The notes under the pieces are model-generated. The model was not told the DNA's origin. It saw only the letters and a list, made by a program, of their open reading frames with translations, and did not search any database. Both the position numbers and the translations under genes were made by a program. Positions 1 through 8,887 of a stretch of 64,000 bases of DNA are shown one piece after another. The stretch spans positions 62,001-126,000 of the forward strand of contig NZ_JAJTUT010000002.1 of the NCBI RefSeq assembly GCF_022399565.1, read 5' to 3'. Each line of letters starts with the position of its first letter. Position 1 is the first letter of the stretch. The stretch comes from Flavobacterium algicola. GTDB taxonomy: Bacteria; Bacteroidota; Bacteroidia; Flavobacteriales; Flavobacteriaceae.

Positions 1-2
1 GT

Positions 3-356
3 GGAGATGAGGACAATGGGCAAACATCGGCATGGTATGTCTTCTCATCGATGGGATTCTATCCTGTTTGTCCTGCGACAGATGAATATGTATTAGGGGC
101 GCCTTTATTCAAAAAAGTTACCTTACATTTAGAAAACGGCAAGCAATTAATTATTAATGCTCCGCATAATTCAGTTGAAAATAAATATGTAGAAGAGTTG
201 AAATGGAATAATGAAGTTTTTAGTAAGAACTATATCAACCATTTTGATATTCAAAAGGGAGCAATCTTAGACTTTAAAATGGTCGAAAAACCCAATGAAG
301 AACGAGGTAATTCTAGTGCTGCTTACCCGTATTCATATTCAGCTCAAAAGAATTAA
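3..356 (+). CDS. GH92 exo-alpha-mannosidase, C-terminal fragment (5' end outside the window)
   Basis: Only the last 117 residues are present; the frame is open to the left edge. The visible start, GDEDNGQTSAWYVFSSMGFY, is the family-typical block of GH92 alpha-mannosidases (GNDDxGQMSAWYVFSALGFYP in most members). A C-terminal beta-sandwich follows with PLFKKVTLHLENGK. GH92 enzymes are calcium-dependent inverting exo-alpha-mannosidases, usually periplasmic or surface-exposed, that trim alpha-mannosides of N-glycans. The family call is strong; the linkage cannot be judged because most of the catalytic domain is missing. The next gene, a glycosylasparaginase, fits N-glycan or glycopeptide breakdown. 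Confidence 0.93.
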   Translation, partial: GDEDNGQTSAWYVFSSMGFYPVCPATDEYVLGAPLFKKVTLHLENGKQLIINAPHNSVENKYVEELKWNNEVFSKNYINHFDIQKGAILDFKMVEKPNEERGNSSAAYPYSYSAQKN

Positions 357-444
357 GAAGTAGAAATTAAGTTCGATCAAAACAGTAATAGAACGTAGAT
401 TTCAACTATTTATTAAAAATAATATAGAGTTTAAAAGAGATAAA

Positions 445-1440
445 ATGAGTAATCGTAGGAATTTTTTAAGAACGGCTGCAGTGGCTTCAGTTGCAGTAGC
501 ATTAAATTCTTTTGGAGTAAAACCAGAAGAGAAGAAACCAGAAGCAGTAAAAAAAGGTAAAAAACCGATAGTACTGTCTACTTGGAGATTTGGTTTAAAA
601 GCCAATGAAGCGGCATGGGAAGTTTTAAATGCCAATGGGCGTGCACTAGATGCTGTTGAGGCTGGTGTAAAAGTACCTGAAGGAGATCCAAAAGAAAGAA
701 GCGTTGGCTATGGCGGACGACCGGATAGAGACGGGCGTGTAACTCTTGACTCTTGCATAATGGATGAACAGTCTAATATTGGTGCTGTCGCTTGTTTAGA
801 ATACATTAAACACCCAATCATGGTAGCTCGTGCTGTGATGGAAAAAACGCCTCATGTAATGCTAGTGGGAGATGGTGCCTTGCAGTTTGCTTTGTCGCAA
901 GGTTTCAAGAAAGAGAATTTATTACTGGAAGAATCTAAAAAAGATTGGCAAAATTGGCTTAAAACTAGTCAATATAAACCCATCGCTAATATTGAAAATC
1001 ATGATACAATTGGTATGATCGCTTTGGATGCTCATGGTAATCTATCGGGTGCATGCACCACAAGCGGAATGGCGTATAAAATGCATGGACGTGTAGGTGA
1101 TTCTCCAATTATTGGTGCAGGTTTGTATGTTGATAACGAAATCGGCGCAGCTACCGCAACGGGTCACGGAGAAGAAGTAATAAGGATTTCGGGTTGTCAC
1201 TTAGTAGTCGAATTAATGCGTCAAGGAAAAACACCACAGCAAGCTTGTGAAGAGGCCGTTGAGCGGATTGTGAAACTGACAAAAAACAGAAATAAAATTT
1301 TAAAAGACATACAGGTTGGTTTTATTGCTTTGAATAAGCAAGGGGAATATGGATCTTACTGTGTTCAAGGAGGATTTAATTACGCTGTATATGATGGTAC
1401 AGGTAACCAGTTAATTGACGCTGATTATTTCATGAAATAG
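445..1440 (+). CDS. N4-(beta-N-acetylglucosaminyl)-L-asparaginase (glycosylasparaginase), Tat-exported
   Basis: An Ntn-hydrolase of 331 residues that cleaves the GlcNAc-Asn bond left after N-glycan trimming. Residues 3-10 (NRRNFLRT) followed by an alanine-rich stretch form a twin-arginine signal. Mature motifs match the Elizabethkingia-type enzyme: GGRPDRDG (about 90-97), the self-cleavage and nucleophile site HDTIGM with Thr188, GRVGDSPIIGAG (substrate loop) and ATGHGEE near 238. Length is normal for the family. It follows a GH92 alpha-mannosidase and precedes cutC, which suggests a small N-glycan or glycopeptide salvage cluster separate from the galactan locus downstream. The start is the ATG giving an intact Tat signal. 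Confidence 0.93.
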   Translation: MSNRRNFLRTAAVASVAVALNSFGVKPEEKKPEAVKKGKKPIVLSTWRFGLKANEAAWEVLNANGRALDAVEAGVKVPEGDPKERSVGYGGRPDRDGRVTLDSCIMDEQSNIGAVACLEYIKHPIMVARAVMEKTPHVMLVGDGALQFALSQGFKKENLLLEESKKDWQNWLKTSQYKPIANIENHDTIGMIALDAHGNLSGACTTSGMAYKMHGRVGDSPIIGAGLYVDNEIGAATATGHGEEVIRISGCHLVVELMRQGKTPQQACEEAVERIVKLTKNRNKILKDIQVGFIALNKQGEYGSYCVQGGFNYAVYDGTGNQLIDADYFMK

Positions 1441-1529
1441 ATGAGGTTGATTAGGTGAGATTTATTTAGATTTTCAGTCTCTGCCATTCAGATAATGCTA
1501 CTTTTTAAAAATAAATTAGAAACTATTTC

Positions 1530-2207
1530 ATGAATAAATTTCAATTGGAAATTGCTTGCTTTAATTTAGAATCAGCACGTACCGCACAAGCGTATGGAGC
1601 GGATCGAGTTGAGTTATGTGCTAATATGAAAGCTGGCGGAACAACTCCTGAGTACGATATCGTGGAGGAGGCTAGAAAGCAGCTTTCGATTAGATTGAAC
1701 GTTATGATTCGTCCCCGAGGGGGAGATTTCGTTTATAGTTCTGAGGAGTTTGAAGAGATGAAAAAATCCATTACTAAGTTTAAAAGGCTAGATGTTGACG
1801 GTTTTGTGTTCGGAATTTTAGATAAAAATAACCGTATCAATACATTTCAAAATGCAGCGTTAGTAAAACTCGCACATCCTTTGCCGTGTACTTTTCATAA
1901 GGCTTTTGATATTGTAGACGACATCGACCAAGCTTTGAATGATATTATAAACTGCGGATTTACAACTTTGCTTACAGCAGGACAGGGGAGTGATGTAATC
2001 GAAGGGCTTGATGTGATAACTGAATTAGTAAAAAAGGCAAATGATAAGATTGTAATCATGCCAGGAGGCGGTTTAAGATCGTCAAACATAAAATTGGTAC
2101 ATACACATACAAGTACCTCCTTTTATCACTCTTCGGCCATTGTAGATAATACCGAAGATGCGGCTGGTAACGAAATCATAAAATTACAGAATTACCTACA
2201 ATCCTAA
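1530..2207 (+). CDS. cutC: CutC-family TIM-barrel protein (copper homeostasis family)
   Basis: A cytosolic protein of 225 residues with the family signatures FQLEIACFNLESARTAQAYG and ADRVELCANMKAGGTTP at the N-terminus, VMIRPRGGDFVYS (about 57-69), CTFHKAFD (about 119-126) and MPGGGLRSSN (about 177-186). These outline the CutC (beta/alpha)8 fold. The name comes from an E. coli copper phenotype that is not firmly biochemical; the true activity is unresolved. It sits 89 bases after glycosylasparaginase on the same strand, so co-expression is plausible. It is slightly shorter than the usual 240-250 residues but no motif is missing. Confidence 0.9.
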   Translation: MNKFQLEIACFNLESARTAQAYGADRVELCANMKAGGTTPEYDIVEEARKQLSIRLNVMIRPRGGDFVYSSEEFEEMKKSITKFKRLDVDGFVFGILDKNNRINTFQNAALVKLAHPLPCTFHKAFDIVDDIDQALNDIINCGFTTLLTAGQGSDVIEGLDVITELVKKANDKIVIMPGGGLRSSNIKLVHTHTSTSFYHSSAIVDNTEDAAGNEIIKLQNYLQS

Positions 2208-2351
2208 ATTTTGCTTTGCATTTCAGCTGATGTAACAGGTTGATTTTTAGATTAAGACAAGCTCGTTAGTCTACATCATATCTGGCTAGCTCTTTACATA
2301 TCGACTTGAACTAGTTGTTTTGATAATTAAGAAGATGTGAAGATAGATTTG

Positions 2352-3623
2352 TCAAAGCTTTCTTAACTGAGACAAGACAAAGTGGTGTTGGTTATTGGTG
2401 TAGAAATATGAAATTTTGATTGAATTGGCCTCGGCGATTTCTTTGACTATTGCTAAGCCTAGTCCGATCGAATTGCTGTTCGAAGATTTCTTTTCAAACC
2501 GCTCAAAAATTAGCGATTCATGTAGGGGGTGTAAATCCCCTGTATTGCTAATGGTAATAGCATCACTAGTTGACCAAATAGAAATCTCTCCACCTACAAT
2601 ATTGTGGCGTATAGCATTTTGAATCAAATTGTTCAGAAGAATAAAAGCCAGTTCTGAATTGATTAGAAAGCTAAGATTTTCATGTATATTAGATTCGAAT
2701 AGTAACTGTTTATCTATAACAAAGTCTTCATTAACCGACACTATTTTTTCAATTAGCGGTCGTACCGCTACAACTTCCCTTTTATCAAACTGTTGGTTTT
2801 CGATTTTTGAAAGTAAGAGTAAAGATTTGTTAATTCGACTCAAACGATTACTAGCCTCTTCTATCGAAATTAAGGTCTCCATCGTTTGCTTATTTAACGT
2901 ATTTTCTTGGAGTAATAAATCAATCTTTCCTTTTATGATAGCTAGAGGAGTTTGGAATTCATGAGAAGCGTTTTCAGAAAATCTTTTTTGATTTTTGTAA
3001 TCGCTTATCATCTTTGATGTCATGAGGTTTATAGAATTGTTTAGCTCGTTAAACTCCTCAATATCATTCGATTCTAATACTTCATGATTAGGGTTACTTA
3101 CATTGAAATTTTTGATATAATGAAGGGTTTCAGTAAATGGTTTCCAAATAGATTGGGAAATTTTAATATTGATGAAGGTGTTAACTAGAAGAAGTAAAAT
3201 TAAGAATGATGAAAATACTACAAATACAACTTCTAATAGTTCTTCGTTCTCAATCGTGCTTTTAAGTACTTTAATCTCATAATGCTGCCCATTGATTTCA
3301 GAGTTAACGATGATCATTTTATGTGCAATCAGTTCGTCATTAATCTCAGAGTAGATCAGTGTATCTTTAATTATTTGCGGTCTTGTTTGGATATTTTTTA
3401 TCTTCTTTACGTAAACCTCATTATTGACATCAAAAACGTTTAAGAGTAAATTGTTTTCTTTTTGAATGTGCTTCTCGATTACTTTGACTCTCATTAAAAG
3501 AATCGATTCATTGCTTTCTCCTATTTCGTGCAAAAGGAAAAAATAGATAAACACAGACGAAATCAGTAGTATCGGAATTGTGCTAAGAATATAGTAGCGA
3601 TTCGTTTTTGATAGTAGTTTCAT
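2352..3623 (-). CDS. Sensor histidine kinase of an OmpR-type two-component pair
   Basis: 423 residues. Two membrane segments (about 11-31 and 129-152) flank a roughly 100-residue periplasmic sensor domain without a recognisable fold. A HisKA domain follows with SENASHEFQTPLAIIKG, His221 being the phospho-acceptor, then a HATPase_c domain with an N-box (LLNNLIQNAIRHN, about 328-340) and a G-box (SIGLGLAIVKEIAEAN, about 383-398). The start codon overlaps the response-regulator stop by one base, so the two genes are translationally coupled. Neighbours give no clue to the signal. It differs in design from the HTCS of the polysaccharide locus and is likely independent of it. Confidence 0.93.
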   Translation of the reverse strand: MKLLSKTNRYYILSTIPILLISSVFIYFFLLHEIGESNESILLMRVKVIEKHIQKENNLLLNVFDVNNEVYVKKIKNIQTRPQIIKDTLIYSEINDELIAHKMIIVNSEINGQHYEIKVLKSTIENEELLEVVFVVFSSFLILLLLVNTFINIKISQSIWKPFTETLHYIKNFNVSNPNHEVLESNDIEEFNELNNSINLMTSKMISDYKNQKRFSENASHEFQTPLAIIKGKIDLLLQENTLNKQTMETLISIEEASNRLSRINKSLLLLSKIENQQFDKREVVAVRPLIEKIVSVNEDFVIDKQLLFESNIHENLSFLINSELAFILLNNLIQNAIRHNIVGGEISIWSTSDAITISNTGDLHPLHESLIFERFEKKSSNSNSIGLGLAIVKEIAEANSIKISYFYTNNQHHFVLSQLRKL

Positions 3624-4300
3624 TATTCTGTTTTAAAGGTATATCCTATTCCGTATACCGATTGAATGTAGTCAGTGCAATTGACGGCCAGCATCTTTTT
3701 TCGAAGGTTTTTTACATGACTGTATATTAAGTCATAATTATCAAACTGGTCTGCATTATCTCCCCATAAATGTTCAATAAGGGCATTTTTTTGTAACACT
3801 CTATTTTTATTGGCTATGAAGTAGATTAATAAGTTATACTCCTTGGTTGTTAAATTGATAGTAGTGTCACCAATAGTAACTCGTCTTTCCTCTGTATTAA
3901 TTGTTATTTCGTTAAGGGAGATGAGATCTATACCGCCAAAATGATTCCGCCTAATAAGTGCTTTTATCCTCGCATTAAGTTCTGGCATATAAAAAGGTTT
4001 GGGTAAGTAATCATCTGCACCAAGGTTCAAAGCATCAATTTTGTCATCAAAGGAGTTTTTAGCAGATACAATGATGATTCCTGTCTTGGGAGAAGTTGTT
4101 TTGATATATTTTATCAAGTCCAAACCGTCGCCTTTAGGCAATGTGATATCTAGCAATATACAGTCGTACTCGTACATATGAATTTTTTCAAAAGCGTTAT
4201 CAAAGTCAGATGCGATTTCGACAATGTTTTTCTCAAGCTCAAAATAATGCTGAATCATATTTTGAACTTCTATTTCATCTTCTACAACTAAGATTTTCAT
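3623..4300 (-). CDS. OmpR/PhoB-family response regulator
   Basis: 225 residues: a receiver domain (1 to about 120) with acidic pocket VVEDE, phospho-acceptor Asp51 in DCILLDITLPKGDG and the conserved lysine in DDYLPKPF. A C-terminal winged-helix Trans_reg_C domain (about 128-225) ends in YIQSVYGIGYTFK. It is the partner of the kinase encoded immediately downstream on the same strand; the two overlap by one base (TAATG). It probably binds DNA as a dimer after phosphorylation. The target genes cannot be inferred from this window. Confidence 0.95.
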   Translation of the reverse strand: MKILVVEDEIEVQNMIQHYFELEKNIVEIASDFDNAFEKIHMYEYDCILLDITLPKGDGLDLIKYIKTTSPKTGIIIVSAKNSFDDKIDALNLGADDYLPKPFYMPELNARIKALIRRNHFGGIDLISLNEITINTEERRVTIGDTTINLTTKEYNLLIYFIANKNRVLQKNALIEHLWGDNADQFDNYDLIYSHVKNLRKKMLAVNCTDYIQSVYGIGYTFKTE

Positions 4301-4361
4301 ATTTTAATTTTAAATAGACAGGTTTAGCTTCTAGTTTTCTACCAGTTAATTGTATGTCATT

Positions 4362-4391
4362 TCAAAAATACTGAATTTATTGCGATTCAGT
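4362..4391 (-). terminator. Possible hairpin terminator after the gntR-type gene
   Basis: On the minus strand an inverted repeat ACTGAAT/ATTCAGT with an 8-base loop is followed by TATTTTTG. It lies about 100 bases past the stop of the GntR-type regulator. The stem is only 7 bp and AT-rich, so this is a weak call. Confidence 0.35.
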
Positions 4392-4494
4392 TTGTGTTTT
4401 TCTTTTACTTATTGGTGCTAAGCACGCAAGCAACGTGTGGATAATTATTTTTGATGCAAGGGGTATAGCAAGTTCAATTCTCATAGTGATCATT

Positions 4495-5493
4495 TTACAA
4501 AGAATTGCGGACGATGAGTGCACATTTATTTTCAATTTGTTCCTCTTTATTTTTCAGAATCATTTGAGCTAGTAATTTGCCCATAGCCTCAAAATTAGTT
4601 GAAATGGTGGTGATTCCGTTTTCGACTACTTTTTTCAAAGGAGTGTCGTTGTAGGATATGATTCCGTAATCTACGCCCAGTTGCAACTTCTGAATTTTTG
4701 CAGTTTCAATAACGTGCACTAAATCTCTATCATTGGGGATTATGTAAGCCTCGGATGCAATGATAGCTCGATTTGATAATTTTGTAATTACTTCGTATGC
4801 CATTTGATGATCATTGCAGAACTTTTCAAAACCTTCTCTCATTCCTAATGGTTCCCTGAAGCCAGGGAAAATCATAATTAATTTCTTGTATTTCTTTAAT
4901 TGACTCTTACCCTTTAGTAATGAGTCATAAATATCTTTTCGGTGATTTTGGTAAACAGCAGGATATGATTTAAGATCAGGGTTGGTCTGGTCTAAAATAT
5001 AAACTTCATTAACTGGTAGGGTTTTTATAATTTCTGGAGCTTCTGATAAATTTGTTGGCATGATGATATAAGTTGTATAATTTCCGTTTGCATCATCGAT
5101 TAGCTTTTTAAAAACTTGGGCATTAAAATGATGAAAAAAAATATCAACCTGAACTCCTTTACCGATGTGTTTAAGGAATGAATTGTAAATGTCTTCTTTA
5201 AAGATATTTAGTTCATCAAACAGCAGGAACACCTTTTGTTTAATGGTTATTTCTGTGCTCTTGACGTAATAGCCTTTGCCTGGTATGGCGTAGATGATTC
5301 CTCTTTTTTTTAATTCGTCATATGCCTGTAAGACAGTGTCTCTAGATAAAGTGAACTCCAAACAAACCTTATTTATCGATGGTAACTTTTCATTTTTTTT
5401 TAAACCGCCTTCTTCAATTGTCTTTTCGATTGATTGAATAATTTGCTTGTATTTTGGAATTCCAAGATTATTCTGAATTAAAATAGTTTTCAT
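4495..5493 (-). CDS. GntR-type regulator with periplasmic-binding-protein-like sensor domain (probable galactose-operon regulator)
   Basis: About 332 residues from the ATG at 5493; an upstream in-frame TTG at 5520 is less likely. The N-terminal winged HTH of GntR type (about 6-70) has IPKYKQIIQSIEKTIEEG, LPSINKVCLEFTLSRDTVLQAYDELKKRG and IPGKGYYV. The rest resembles the sugar-binding domain of LacI/AraR proteins, with SYNDTPLKKVVENGITTISTNFEAMGKL near the C-terminus. Proteins of this architecture in Bacteroidota, such as AraR-like regulators, control sugar catabolic operons in response to a sugar or sugar phosphate. It is divergent from galM-galK-galT-galE and about 100 bases away, so control of that operon is the natural inference. 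Confidence 0.85.
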   Translation of the reverse strand: MKTILIQNNLGIPKYKQIIQSIEKTIEEGGLKKNEKLPSINKVCLEFTLSRDTVLQAYDELKKRGIIYAIPGKGYYVKSTEITIKQKVFLLFDELNIFKEDIYNSFLKHIGKGVQVDIFFHHFNAQVFKKLIDDANGNYTTYIIMPTNLSEAPEIIKTLPVNEVYILDQTNPDLKSYPAVYQNHRKDIYDSLLKGKSQLKKYKKLIMIFPGFREPLGMREGFEKFCNDHQMAYEVITKLSNRAIIASEAYIIPNDRDLVHVIETAKIQKLQLGVDYGIISYNDTPLKKVVENGITTISTNFEAMGKLLAQMILKNKEEQIENKCALIVRNSL

Positions 5494-5521
5494 AATGCTC
5501 AAGTTTTCGGCAATATACAAA

Positions 5522-5568
5522 AACTGGTAGGTACTGGTGTGTAATTGTATACTTTTCTTTTACTTTTG
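5522..5568 (+). promoter_or_regulatory. Probable galactose-operon promoter with GntR-type operator
   Basis: The divergent gap holds a direct repeat, ACTGGTAGGTACTGGT (5523-5538), that could be the operator of the adjacent GntR-type regulator. A Bacteroidota -7 element TACTTTTG (TAnnTTTG) lies at 5561-5568, 25 bases before the galM start. No clear -33 TTTG is seen at the usual distance. The same core, as CTACCAGTT, recurs near 4340. Operator assignment is inference; the -7 match is direct. Confidence 0.5.
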
Positions 5569-5593
5569 AATTTCAGTATTTAATAAAAAAAGA

Positions 5594-6646
5594 ATGGAAA
5601 CAAAACACATATCACATTTTATATCAAATAATTCAACAGAATTCTTTGGTTTGCTGCCTGACGGGGATGTTGTACAGAGTTGTAAGTTGCAAAATAAAAA
5701 TGGTATAGAATTGCAAGTGATCACTTTTGGAGCAGCTCTAGCGTCGCTAAAAATACCATTAGAAAAGGGAGGAAATGCGGATGTTGTTTTGGGTTTTGAT
5801 ACACTGGCCGATTACCTAAGTTCTTTTGATTTAGATGGGGCACCTTATTTTGGCGCAACTGTAGGTAGGTATGCTGGTAGAATTGCTAAAGGTGTTTTTA
5901 CCTTAAACGAAAAAAAAATACAGTTGGCAAAAAACAATGGAGAGAATGCACTGCATGGAGGTTTACAAGGCTTTAGCCAAAAAGTATGGGAAATCATAGC
6001 TACGACGCAAGGTGATAACCCATCTGTTACTTTGAAATTGTTAAGTCCGGATAATGACGAAAACTTTCCAGGTGCCTTAACAGTAGAAGTGAAGTACACA
6101 TTATCTGAAGAAAATGAATTAATTATTGAATACAAAGCAACAACTACTGAAGATACCATAATTAACCTTACACATCACAGTTATTTTAATCTTGACGGTC
6201 ACAAATCGTCAACTACTGATCAAGAATTGGTGATAAACTCACGCAGGATGCTAGAGACAAGAGCCGACAATATTCCGACAGGTTCTATTACAGATGTAAA
6301 AGGAGGCTTGTTTGATTTTAATATGCCTAAAAAGTGTCCTACTAGTATAGATAATACTTTCGTTCTAGAACAAAATGAAGAATTTGCAGCGTGCCTATCT
6401 AGCAACAAAAACAATTTAAAAATGACTGTTTATACAGATCAGCCTGCAGTTCATATTTATGTTGGAGGTAATTGTGGAGATAATTTAAAGGGTAAAGACA
6501 ACGTCAACTATCATGCGTTAAGCGGAATATGCTTTGAGACCCAAAATTTTCCTGATGCTCCAAATCATAAAAACTTTCCAACCCCTATCTTGAAAAAGGA
6601 AGCTATTTACCAACATAAAACAATTTACAAATTTCAATCTATTTAA
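5594..6646 (+). CDS. galM: Aldose 1-epimerase (galactose mutarotase)
   Basis: 350 residues without a signal peptide. It converts beta-D-galactose to the alpha anomer that galactokinase needs. Family motifs: GLQVITFGAALASL-type start (here ELQVITFGAALASLKIP), ATVGRYAGRIAKG (about 89-101), NGENALHGGLQGFSQKVW with the catalytic-region His, and LTHHSYFNLDGH (about 197-208). It is the first gene of a five-gene operon with short gaps (7 bases to galK). Leading the operon and lacking export signals suggests a cytosolic role in the Leloir pathway. Confidence 0.95.
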   Translation: METKHISHFISNNSTEFFGLLPDGDVVQSCKLQNKNGIELQVITFGAALASLKIPLEKGGNADVVLGFDTLADYLSSFDLDGAPYFGATVGRYAGRIAKGVFTLNEKKIQLAKNNGENALHGGLQGFSQKVWEIIATTQGDNPSVTLKLLSPDNDENFPGALTVEVKYTLSEENELIIEYKATTTEDTIINLTHHSYFNLDGHKSSTTDQELVINSRRMLETRADNIPTGSITDVKGGLFDFNMPKKCPTSIDNTFVLEQNEEFAACLSSNKNNLKMTVYTDQPAVHIYVGGNCGDNLKGKDNVNYHALSGICFETQNFPDAPNHKNFPTPILKKEAIYQHKTIYKFQSI

Positions 6647-6653
6647 GTCGAAA

Positions 6654-7829
6654 ATGATGATGAATGACATTTTAATAAATAAAACAACGAGCTATTTTAC
6701 AGACACTTTCGGAACAGAACCAAGTAAAGTAATACTGTCTCCAGGAAGAATTAATATTATAGGTGAGCACATTGATTACAATGATGGTTATGTATTACCA
6801 GCTGCAATTGATAAAATTATCTGCTTTGCTTTCGAAAAAAATAACTCTAATAAATCGAGAATAATTGCTATCGATCTCGATGATGAGTTTGAAATAGATC
6901 TTTCAGCTGAGGTTGAACACGATGATAAAGTTTGGACAAATTATATTAGAGGTGTAATACATCAATTAAAAAGTAAAGGATTTGAATTAGAAGGTGTAAA
7001 TTGTGTCTTTAGTAGCGATATTCCAGTAGGTTCTGGTTTGTCATCGTCTGCAGCATTAGAATGTGGCTTTTTATTCGGAATGAACGAGATATTTAATTTG
7101 AATATTAAGCCGATCGACATTGCATTATTAGGCCAAAAAGCAGAACATTGGGTTGGTATTAATTGTGGTATCATGGACCAGTTCTCTAGTGTAGTGGGGA
7201 AAAAGGATAAAGTAATTAAAATTGATTGTAGGACATTAGAGTATACTTATCATGATGCTAATTTTAGTAACTATTCTTTGATTTTATTTGATTCGAATGT
7301 CAAGCATTCCTTAATGACGTCGGCTTATAACGAAAGAAGGCAACAATGTGATGAAGGAATTGCGATAGTGAAACAACATAATCCTGAAATACAAAGTTTT
7401 AGAGACTGCAACGAAGAAACGATTATAAGTCTCAAAGATAAAATGAGCCATGACGTCTACAGACGTTCACTTTTTGTAGTAAAGGAAATCAATCGTGTTA
7501 TTCAAGCTTGTGATGCTTTGGATAACGGAAATATTGAAGCCTTGGGTGCTTTGATGTTTGCGACACACGAGGGATTATCACAAAATTACGAAGTGAGTTG
7601 TGCTGAGTTGGATGAACTAGTTGATTTGGCTCAGAAAGAAGAATCAGTAATTGGATCCAGATTAATGGGTGGCGGTTTTGGAGGCTGCACAATCAATCTA
7701 GTAAAGAAAGGTTTTGAAGAAGAAGTGAAAAGCAAATTTACTAAATCGTATTTTGACACCTTTGGAATCGAATTAAAAATTTACGATGTTACGATAGGAA
7801 ACGGAACATCTGTACATCAATATAGATAG
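6654..7829 (+). CDS. galK: Galactokinase
   Basis: 391 residues, a GHMP kinase that phosphorylates alpha-D-galactose at C1. The galactokinase signature SPGRINIIGEHIDYNDGYVL lies near residue 29-48. The GHMP ATP-binding motif PVGSGLSSSAALE is near 122-134, CGIMDQFSS contains the catalytic-region Asp, and motif 3 is GSRLMGGGFGGCTI (about 338-351). Length is normal. It is tightly packed between galM and galT (7- and 2-base gaps), so all three should be co-transcribed. Confidence 0.97.
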   Translation: MMMNDILINKTTSYFTDTFGTEPSKVILSPGRINIIGEHIDYNDGYVLPAAIDKIICFAFEKNNSNKSRIIAIDLDDEFEIDLSAEVEHDDKVWTNYIRGVIHQLKSKGFELEGVNCVFSSDIPVGSGLSSSAALECGFLFGMNEIFNLNIKPIDIALLGQKAEHWVGINCGIMDQFSSVVGKKDKVIKIDCRTLEYTYHDANFSNYSLILFDSNVKHSLMTSAYNERRQQCDEGIAIVKQHNPEIQSFRDCNEETIISLKDKMSHDVYRRSLFVVKEINRVIQACDALDNGNIEALGALMFATHEGLSQNYEVSCAELDELVDLAQKEESVIGSRLMGGGFGGCTINLVKKGFEEEVKSKFTKSYFDTFGIELKIYDVTIGNGTSVHQYR

Positions 7830-7831
7830 TT

Positions 7832-8887
7832 ATGAAAAAGTTTGATATAAACGAAGATCCGCATAGACGATATAATCCTTTAATTAATGAATGGGTTTTG
7901 GTTTCACCACATCGCGCCAAACGACCATGGCAAGGACAAAAGGAAACGGTATCAACGACAGTGCTTCCTGAGTACGATCCCAATTGCTATCTGTGTGCAG
8001 GAAATGTGCGTGCCAATGGCGAAGTAAATCCTGATTATGAAAATAGTTATGTTTTTGAAAATGATTTTGCAGCATTAAAGCAAGAACCAATCGATTTTGA
8101 AAAACCTAATGAAAATAGTTTTTTTAATGCCCAGCCAGAAAGAGGTATTTCTCGTGTGGTTTGTTTTTCGCCAAAGCATAATTTGACTTTGCCAGAAATG
8201 CAGACAGAAGGCATTGTAGATATTATTCACACTTGGCAAAAAGAATTTACCACTTTAGGAAGTGTTGATTATATCAATTATGTTCAAATTTTCGAAAATA
8301 AAGGAAGCGTTATGGGATGTAGTAATCCGCATCCGCACGGACAAATTTGGGCACAGTCCTCTTTACCAACCGAGGTAGCGAAGACACAAGAGAACTTGAA
8401 AGCTTACTTTGATACGCACGGTACCAATTTATTGCATGATTACCTGCAAGAAGAATTAAAAGTAAAGGAGCGTATTGTTGTTGAGAATGACCATTTTGCT
8501 GCATTGGTCCCTTTTTGGGCTGTTTGGCCTTTTGAAACCATGATAATCAGTAAACGTCACATCACCAAAATCACTGACTTCACTGATGAAGAAGTAGCTG
8601 CATTTGCTACAGTTCTGAAGCAATTGACGATTAAATATGATAATTTGTTTGAGACCTCTTTTCCCTATTCATCAGGAATACACCAAGCTCCAACAGACGG
8701 AGAAGAGCATCCAGAATGGCAATTTCACATGCATTTTTACCCTCCATTGTTGCGATCTGCTACTGTGAAAAAGTTCATGGTTGGTTATGAAATGATGGGA
8801 GAGTCGCAAAGAGATATTACAGCAGAAAAAAGTGCTCAAATGTTACGAGATCTATCCGATGTTCATTATAAAACAAGTAGCTTATGA
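7832..8887 (+). CDS. galT: UDP-glucose--hexose-1-phosphate uridylyltransferase
   Basis: 351 residues of the HIT superfamily. It exchanges UMP between UDP-glucose and galactose-1-phosphate. Zinc-site cysteines appear in CYLCAGNVRANGE (Cys52, Cys55). The active-site block GCSNPHPHGQIWAQ holds the HPH pair, His169 corresponding to the uridylylated histidine of E. coli GalT. A second block, HQAPTDGEEHPEWQFHMHFY, supplies further metal and substrate ligands. The stop overlaps the galE start (ATGA), indicating translational coupling. Confidence 0.97.
   Translation: MKKFDINEDPHRRYNPLINEWVLVSPHRAKRPWQGQKETVSTTVLPEYDPNCYLCAGNVRANGEVNPDYENSYVFENDFAALKQEPIDFEKPNENSFFNAQPERGISRVVCFSPKHNLTLPEMQTEGIVDIIHTWQKEFTTLGSVDYINYVQIFENKGSVMGCSNPHPHGQIWAQSSLPTEVAKTQENLKAYFDTHGTNLLHDYLQEELKVKERIVVENDHFAALVPFWAVWPFETMIISKRHITKITDFTDEEVAAFATVLKQLTIKYDNLFETSFPYSSGIHQAPTDGEEHPEWQFHMHFYPPLLRSATVKKFMVGYEMMGESQRDITAEKSAQMLRDLSDVHYKTSSL

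Noticed and set aside
2352..4300. The kinase/response-regulator pair as the regulator of the galactan locus
   Set aside because: It is a simple OmpR-type pair outside the cluster with no shared operator nearby, while an HTCS lies inside the cluster.
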